From Chloroflexota bacterium (GTDB lineage: Bacteria; Chloroflexota; Anaerolineae; Aggregatilineales; Phototrophicaceae), in contig JAPPFH010000103.1 of assembly GCA_028875185.1 (NCBI GenBank), positions 1 to 57,667 of the forward strand: DNA of 57,667 nucleotides, written 5' to 3'. Made by a program: the position numbers and the translations under genes. Of this stretch, positions 53,111 to 57,667 are shown piece by piece (the stretch's first letter is position 1; each line of letters begins with the position of its first letter). The notes below the pieces were generated by a model. That model did no database searches, was not told where the DNA came from, and was given only the letters and a program-made list of their open reading frames with translations.

Positions 53111-54660
53111 GCCGGATCTTTGAGGCGCAGGTCGATTCGGATGGCGAGAATCGGCATTTTAGCGAGACCTGGCGGATAGATGTTCAGAAGTGGCGGCTCG
53201 GCGGCGGAGATTGCGGGCTGCGCACGCAATAGCGCTTTGGCGTCGCTGAGGCTCAGCCCCGCCAGTTGGGCGCGCAATGCATCGACGTCTAGCGCAGCCA
53301 CAGCGCTGCCGCTGGCGCGCGCGGTGAACCTGACTTGCCCGTTTTGCTGGCTAAGCGCAAAGGGACCGCGCGAGTATTCGAAAGCTTCTTCAAGTAATGT
53401 CTTGCCCCGCGGCATCATCCCCCGCAGCCTGCCGAGCGCGATCTGGCGGCCATAGCGCTCATCAATAGCGATCGCGCTGACGACCGCGCGCATCGTCAGC
53501 GAAAGTTCAGTCGTCATCGTGCCGACATCGGCTGAGAAGTTGGTCCATGCTTTTCGCTCTTCTTCAATGCGAATTGACTCGATAATGATGATCTGGTTAT
53601 CGGACAGACCCAAGCGCATTTGTTCGAAGGCAAGCGATTGCAACTGAATGCGCACACTTTCCAGCAGACGCGCATGATCTTCGGCGGCGACCACTTTGAC
53701 ACTGCGAACCCCGCCGCCGGCGACGGGCGCCAGATTGATGACGGACACGTTTTCCGCCAGCGCGCCGAAAATCGTATTGATCATGCCGGCGCTGACGTTG
53801 CCGACGCTCCCGCGGTAGCCCTCTCGCGCTTCTACTGTGGCGTCCACGCTGCGGCCGATGCCAGCTGGCACGAATACGTTCGCGACCGTGTCAAAGAGAA
53901 TCGGCTCGCCGGCGCTGGTACCCAGGATCGTCCTCGCCGGGATGATCACGCTGGTATCGCCGAGATTTGTAAACGTCACCACACCGGCTGCCGACACGCT
54001 ATCCAGCCAGAAAGCGCCGCTGGTGGGAATGGTTGCGCTGGTTTCTACGGTTTTCAGCAGGGTCTTGGCGGGAATCAGGCCGCGCTCAAGATCTACGGCG
54101 GTCGCCTTCCTGTCGGCGATGATGTCGACGACGGCAACCATGTCTTCGTGCGCCAGAGTCACTTCAATGACCGCGCCTGGCAGGACGATGTAGAAAGCCG
54201 CGCCGATGACGCCAGCTAACAAGACCAGAACCAGAACCCGTTCGATAGCGCCGCGCCAGGGTGAATGCCGTTTGCGATCTTGAATCCGCGCGGCGATCAG
54301 GGCGAGATCGTCGGACCGCAGATCCGCGCCTAGCTTATGATAACGGGGCAGGAAGCGTTTCTGCCTTCCTCGTTTCCAGCGACCTGATTCGCTGGATTCG
54401 ATAGAATCGAAGCAACTGATGTTTAGCTCGGCGGCATGGCCGATAACATGCCGGTCTGCGGAGACGAGCGCCAGTTGAATCACGCGGCGGTAGGCTTCGC
54501 GTTGTATCAGCACAAGGTCAAGTTTGCGCTGAAGCGGGGCGCCTTCGGCGGGCCAAATCAGCAGAACGCGGCTTCCACGCAGAACTGAGAGACGCCTGCG
54601 CACGGTGACGACCGTGTCGCTCGCTTCAAGATAGAGGTGTTCGGTTGTGCTTGACATCAT
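53107..54660 (-). CDS. Membrane-anchored baseplate J-like protein
   Basis: A 517-residue protein. The cytoplasmic N-terminus (1-140) has VLLIWPAEGAPLQRKLDLVL, an element I recall from Chloroflexota proteins in this context. One TM helix (about 140-160, VLVLVLLAGVIGAAFYIVLP) follows. The external part resembles baseplate J/gp47-type beta domains, with ATIPTSGAFWL, GVVTFTNLGDTSVIIPARTI and GYRGSVGNVSAG. No other phage genes are near, so it is not a prophage. The 4-base overlap with ruvX and 57-base gap to alaS suggest one operon. Function unknown, possibly an envelope structural or tethering protein. Confidence 0.8.
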   Translation of the reverse strand: MMSSTTEHLYLEASDTVVTVRRRLSVLRGSRVLLIWPAEGAPLQRKLDLVLIQREAYRRVIQLALVSADRHVIGHAAELNISCFDSIESSESGRWKRGRQKRFLPRYHKLGADLRSDDLALIAARIQDRKRHSPWRGAIERVLVLVLLAGVIGAAFYIVLPGAVIEVTLAHEDMVAVVDIIADRKATAVDLERGLIPAKTLLKTVETSATIPTSGAFWLDSVSAAGVVTFTNLGDTSVIIPARTILGTSAGEPILFDTVANVFVPAGIGRSVDATVEAREGYRGSVGNVSAGMINTIFGALAENVSVINLAPVAGGGVRSVKVVAAEDHARLLESVRIQLQSLAFEQMRLGLSDNQIIIIESIRIEEERKAWTNFSADVGTMTTELSLTMRAVVSAIAIDERYGRQIALGRLRGMMPRGKTLLEEAFEYSRGPFALSQQNGQVRFTARASGSAVAALDVDALRAQLAGLSLSDAKALLRAQPAISAAEPPLLNIYPPGLAKMPILAIRIDLRLKDPA

Positions 54661-54717
54661 TTATGAGTATACGCCGAGGTGAAATAAAGGTAGGACCGGC
54701 AGGATGCGAAACCAGAA

Positions 54718-57414
54718 TCAGGCTTGGGCGATCAGATCACGCGCGGCTGCCAGCGCCTCTGGAATTTTGCTGCTGTCGGCGCCGCCGGCTTGCGCCATTT
54801 GCGGTCGGCCGCCGCCGCCACCGCCAACGATTCGGGCGATGGGTTTGATGATATCGCCAGCGCGCAGACCCTCTTTTACCAGCGAATCAGACACGGCGAC
54901 TACGATCTGGGGGCGTCCATCGTTGTCGCTAGCGAGGACCATCACGCCCGCCTCCACGCGGTTGCGGAACCAGTCGGTCATTTCGCGCATGGTTTCCATG
55001 GGCGTGTTATCGAGTTCGGCGACAAGCGCTTGTACGCCGTTCAGGCTTTCAAGGTTTCCCTCAATCATGCTGTTGAAGCTGTCGCGCGCCAGCTTGCGCC
55101 GCAAGTTTTCGATCTCGCGGCGGGCCGCGCCCAAATCGCTTTGCAGCCCGCGAATTCGGTCAGCAGCCGCGGCCGGGTCGGCGCCGACTTGGCGCGCGAT
55201 CGCGTTCAAGGTATTCAATTGTGCCTGTACGTAAACGTTGGCGGCCTCTCCGGTGAGCGCCTCGACGCGGCGAATGCCAGCGCTGACGCTGCTTTCGCTG
55301 GTAATAACGAAGCCACCAATTTCGGCGGTGCTGTCGACGTGCGCGCCGCCGCAAAGTTCGTAACTGTAGCGGTCATCGCCATGGGCAATGCTGACCGCGC
55401 GCACGGTATCGGCGTATTTCTCGCCGAAGAGCGCTATCGCGCCTTCCCCGCGCGCTTGCTCGAGGGTTTTGTAGGCCGCGGAAATGGGATAGTTCTCGAG
55501 TATTGCCGCTCTTATTTCCGCAGCAAGGGCAGCCAGTTCTTCGTCGGCGAGCTTTTCGGGGTGCGAGAAATCGAAGCGCAGCCGATCGGGCGCAACGAGT
55601 GAGCCTCTCTGCTGCACATGCGTGCCAAGCTGGTTGCGCAGCGCAGCATGCAGCAAGTGCGTGGCGGTATGATTGCGCGTGATGTCTTTTCGGCGCGGCG
55701 AGTTTACCGTTGCGGCGGCGCGGTCGCCGACAGCCGGCGCCCCTTCGACCACTTCGCCAAGGTGGACGACGAGGCCGCTGACCGGTTGTTTCATCGCTTC
55801 GACTTCAATGACCCAGCCGTCGCCGGCAATCGCGCCCGTGTCGCTGACTTGACCGCCGGCTTCCACATAGAAGCGGGTGTGGGCGAGCAGGACTTCGACT
55901 TTTTCGCCTAGAGAGGCGGAATCAACGCGCTTACCGTTCTGGCTCAGGGCGAGCACTTCGCTCTCGATCGGGGCAGCGGTGTAGGGATCGTAGGCGACGC
56001 CCGACGGCGGGAGCTGACCCGCCGCCTGCAAATCGGCGAGGAGCTGGCGATAGAATTCGCCCGTTTCGATTTCGCCCATGGCGCTGCCGCCGCCGCTGAT
56101 GATGGCGTGTTCGGCTTCGGCGGCGGCGAAACCGGCTTCGTCGATGGTGTAGCCGCGCTCTTCCACAATGTCTTTGCTGACCTGGAACGGCAGCCCCAGT
56201 GTCGCCTTGAGATAGAAGGCTTGATCGCCGGAGAGTTCGCGTCGGTCGCCGAGCTGAGCGAGCATATTGTCGAGTTCAATCAAACCGCGGTCCATTGTGC
56301 GGTGGAAGCGCTCTTCTTCCTGGGTGATGGCGCGCTTGATGCTTTCCGCGCCTTCGATGAGTTCGCTGTAATGGCCGCCCATGATGTCGATGACGGTATC
56401 GGCGATTTGCGCCAGGAAGGGTCGGTCAAAGCCGATTTCGCGGCCGAAGCGCGCCGCGCGCCGAATCACGATGCGGGGGATGGCGGCGCGTCCCTTGGCG
56501 CCCGGCGTGACGCCGTCGCTGATCAGGAAGACGGCCGCCCGAAGGTGATCGGCGATGACGCGATAGGGCACGATGTTGGCGTCGCGTTCGGCATCGCTGT
56601 GGCCGGTCAAAGCTTGCGTCCGCGCAACGATGGGCGTGAAGAGATCAGTTTCGTAGTTCGCTTCGACGCCTTGCAAAATCGTCAGGATGCGTTCGAAGCC
56701 CATGCCGGTGTCGACGCCGGGCGCGGGCAGGGGGACGTCCCACTGTCCGCTGTGATCGGGGTCGGCTTGCTGGCGGTTGAATTGCATGAAAACGAGATTC
56801 CAGATTTCGAGGAAGCGATCGTCTTCCGCTTGCAGCAGGGCGATGACATCGTCGTCGCCCTGATCGGGAAACTTGTCCCAATGGATTTCGGTGTTTGGCC
56901 CGCAGGGACCGGTGTCCGCCATCTGCCAGAAGTTGGTCGAAGGACCCATGCGAGCGATGCGCTTGGGACTGATGCCGACTTCGTTGACCCAACAGTCGTA
57001 AGATTCGTCGTCGTTCTCGTAGATAGTGACGGCGAGGCGTTTGGGCGGCAGCTTGTAGACATCGGTCAGCAACTCGAAGGCGTAGCGAATCGCGTCGCGC
57101 TTGAAATAGTCGCCGAAGCTGAAATTGCCGAGCATCTCGAAAAAGGTGTGATGCCGCAGCGAGGGACCGACATTTTCCAGATCATTGTGCTTGCCGCTGA
57201 CGCGCATGCACTTTTGCGAGGTGGCGGCGCGGCGGTAATCGCGCTGGTCCAAGCCGAGGAAGACGTCTTTGAATTGCACCATGCCGGCGTTGACAAAGAG
57301 CAGCGTGGGGTCGTCAGCGGGCACGAGCGAAGAAGACGAAACCGCTCGGTGTCCCCTTGCCGCGAAAAAGTCAAGAAATGCCTGCCGTACTTCCGTGCCG
57401 CTCATCTTTTTCAT
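54718..57414 (-). CDS. alaS: Alanyl-tRNA synthetase
   Basis: An 898-residue AlaS. Class II catalytic motifs include FVNAGMVQFKDVFLG, TSQKCMRVSGKHNDLENVG and FFEMLGNFSFGDYFK. The editing domain carries HTATHLLHAALR and CGGAHVDSTAEIGGF (zinc-type residues), and the C-terminal C-Ala domain ends GGGGGRPQMAQAGG. An AGGACTAACCA stretch with a reasonable ribosome-binding site precedes MKKMSGTEVRQ. It charges tRNA-Ala and thus also feeds RqcH tailing. Confidence 0.97.
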   Translation of the reverse strand: MKKMSGTEVRQAFLDFFAARGHRAVSSSSLVPADDPTLLFVNAGMVQFKDVFLGLDQRDYRRAATSQKCMRVSGKHNDLENVGPSLRHHTFFEMLGNFSFGDYFKRDAIRYAFELLTDVYKLPPKRLAVTIYENDDESYDCWVNEVGISPKRIARMGPSTNFWQMADTGPCGPNTEIHWDKFPDQGDDDVIALLQAEDDRFLEIWNLVFMQFNRQQADPDHSGQWDVPLPAPGVDTGMGFERILTILQGVEANYETDLFTPIVARTQALTGHSDAERDANIVPYRVIADHLRAAVFLISDGVTPGAKGRAAIPRIVIRRAARFGREIGFDRPFLAQIADTVIDIMGGHYSELIEGAESIKRAITQEEERFHRTMDRGLIELDNMLAQLGDRRELSGDQAFYLKATLGLPFQVSKDIVEERGYTIDEAGFAAAEAEHAIISGGGSAMGEIETGEFYRQLLADLQAAGQLPPSGVAYDPYTAAPIESEVLALSQNGKRVDSASLGEKVEVLLAHTRFYVEAGGQVSDTGAIAGDGWVIEVEAMKQPVSGLVVHLGEVVEGAPAVGDRAAATVNSPRRKDITRNHTATHLLHAALRNQLGTHVQQRGSLVAPDRLRFDFSHPEKLADEELAALAAEIRAAILENYPISAAYKTLEQARGEGAIALFGEKYADTVRAVSIAHGDDRYSYELCGGAHVDSTAEIGGFVITSESSVSAGIRRVEALTGEAANVYVQAQLNTLNAIARQVGADPAAAADRIRGLQSDLGAARREIENLRRKLARDSFNSMIEGNLESLNGVQALVAELDNTPMETMREMTDWFRNRVEAGVMVLASDNDGRPQIVVAVSDSLVKEGLRAGDIIKPIARIVGGGGGGRPQMAQAGGADSSKIPEALAAARDLIAQA

Positions 57415-57484
57415 TGGTTAGTCCTTCGCTGCAAACATAAGTCAAGCCAATGCCGAGCCCGTCCTAGCTGCGGCTGCGGGAAGA

Positions 57485-57490
57485 ATTATA
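57485..57490 (-). promoter_or_regulatory. Possible -10 box of the alaS unit
   Basis: TATAAT on the minus strand about 70 bases before the alaS ATG. With a 17-base spacer the -35 would be TGTTCA, a weak match. Listed as a low-confidence candidate. Confidence 0.35.
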
Positions 57491-57600
57491 GCCAGCGCCA
57501 GCGGTACTGAACAGGGGCGCGTCGCTATGGTATACTGGCGCTGTAGCAGGTGTCTTAGTCGCAGCTGCAAGCAAATCATGAAATCTCAAAGATGCCGCTG

Positions 57601-57638
57601 TTCTACCCCAGCCCCCGGCCCTTCCCCAGTGAACTAGG
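57601..57638. repeat. C-rich intergenic module at the right edge
   Basis: ttctaccccagcccccggcc followed by cttccccagtgaactagg, the same module as at 27211 and 38316. The window ends before a possible GACAGGACAG module would appear. A TATAAT at about 57653 faces right and may belong to a gene beyond the edge. Confidence 0.55.
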
Positions 57639-57667
57639 TGTATAGTCTTGGATTATAATGGCACTGT

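Noticed and set aside
53107-54660. Prophage or contractile injection system suggested by the baseplate J-like gene
   Set aside because: No tail, sheath, capsid or integrase genes are in the window; the gene is overlapped with ruvX and has its own TM anchor, so it is a cellular gene.
56107-57510. Long plus-strand open frame opposite alaS (467 codons)
   Set aside because: It is antisense to clear AlaS catalytic motifs and reads as low-complexity shadow sequence, as expected in GC-rich DNA.

Overview
The window is a bacterial chromosome segment of fairly high GC content (about 60% by eye), densely coded on both strands. I infer a member of the Chloroflexota, probably an Anaerolineae-type lineage. 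The basis is family resemblance: a membrane-anchored baseplate-J-like protein beside ruvX and alaS, a topoisomerase I with an N-terminal YCVKCR zinc ribbon, a C39-peptidase/TPR membrane protein, an RqcH homologue, and many short palindromic GTAGGGGCGA...TCGCCCCTAC repeats between genes. No 16S gene or complete marker set is present, so the phylum call is an inference.

Layout. 1-8 kb: a small membrane protein and a membrane-anchored cytochrome c, the ribosome rescue factor RqcH, three glycosyltransferases on the minus strand, and a KDG-type sugar kinase. 8-13 kb: an ABC exporter, a Gfo/Idh oxidoreductase, a solute-binding protein and a secreted glycoside hydrolase. 13-20 kb: a sulfotransferase paired with a class IV aminotransferase whose PLP lysine is replaced by histidine, a molybdenum hydroxylase large subunit without its partner subunits, an intact DhaA-type haloalkane dehalogenase followed by an IS3 remnant, and an aldo/keto reductase. 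20-27 kb: a divergent catabolic-looking cluster with OYE reductase, DHDPS-like aldolase and an amber-interrupted PhyH oxygenase on the minus strand, and PhyH oxygenase, creatininase-like amidohydrolase, PanE-like reductase and SDR on the plus strand. 27-33 kb: sugar-related genes (GalM, M81 peptidase, ROK kinase, Gfo/Idh) and tRNA-Arg(CCG). 33-37 kb: a lipoprotein, an M23 peptidase, an MBL hydrolase and GreA.

38-57 kb is a long minus-strand housekeeping block. Listed by increasing coordinate it contains topA, manC, dprA; rimM, khpA, rpsP, ffh; MFS, metalloenzyme, MBL, murJ, C39-TPR; and ruvX, baseplate-J-like, alaS. A strong promoter-like site precedes ffh, and a plausible one precedes dprA.

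Intergenic DNA carries at least three repeat families: a roughly 28-bp palindrome, an ACCACAGAGG-type repeat, and a GACAGGACAGTTTTGCAG module. The modules recur together in fixed order. Copies of the palindrome supply the stop codon, and sometimes the last residues, of at least three genes (GT9, topA, MFS), and four copies form an exact 42-bp-period array running into topA. The most interesting leads are the lysine-less aminotransferase/sulfotransferase pair, the repeat-encoded protein ends, the nonsense-interrupted PhyH gene inside the divergent cluster, and the apparently acquired dehalogenase.
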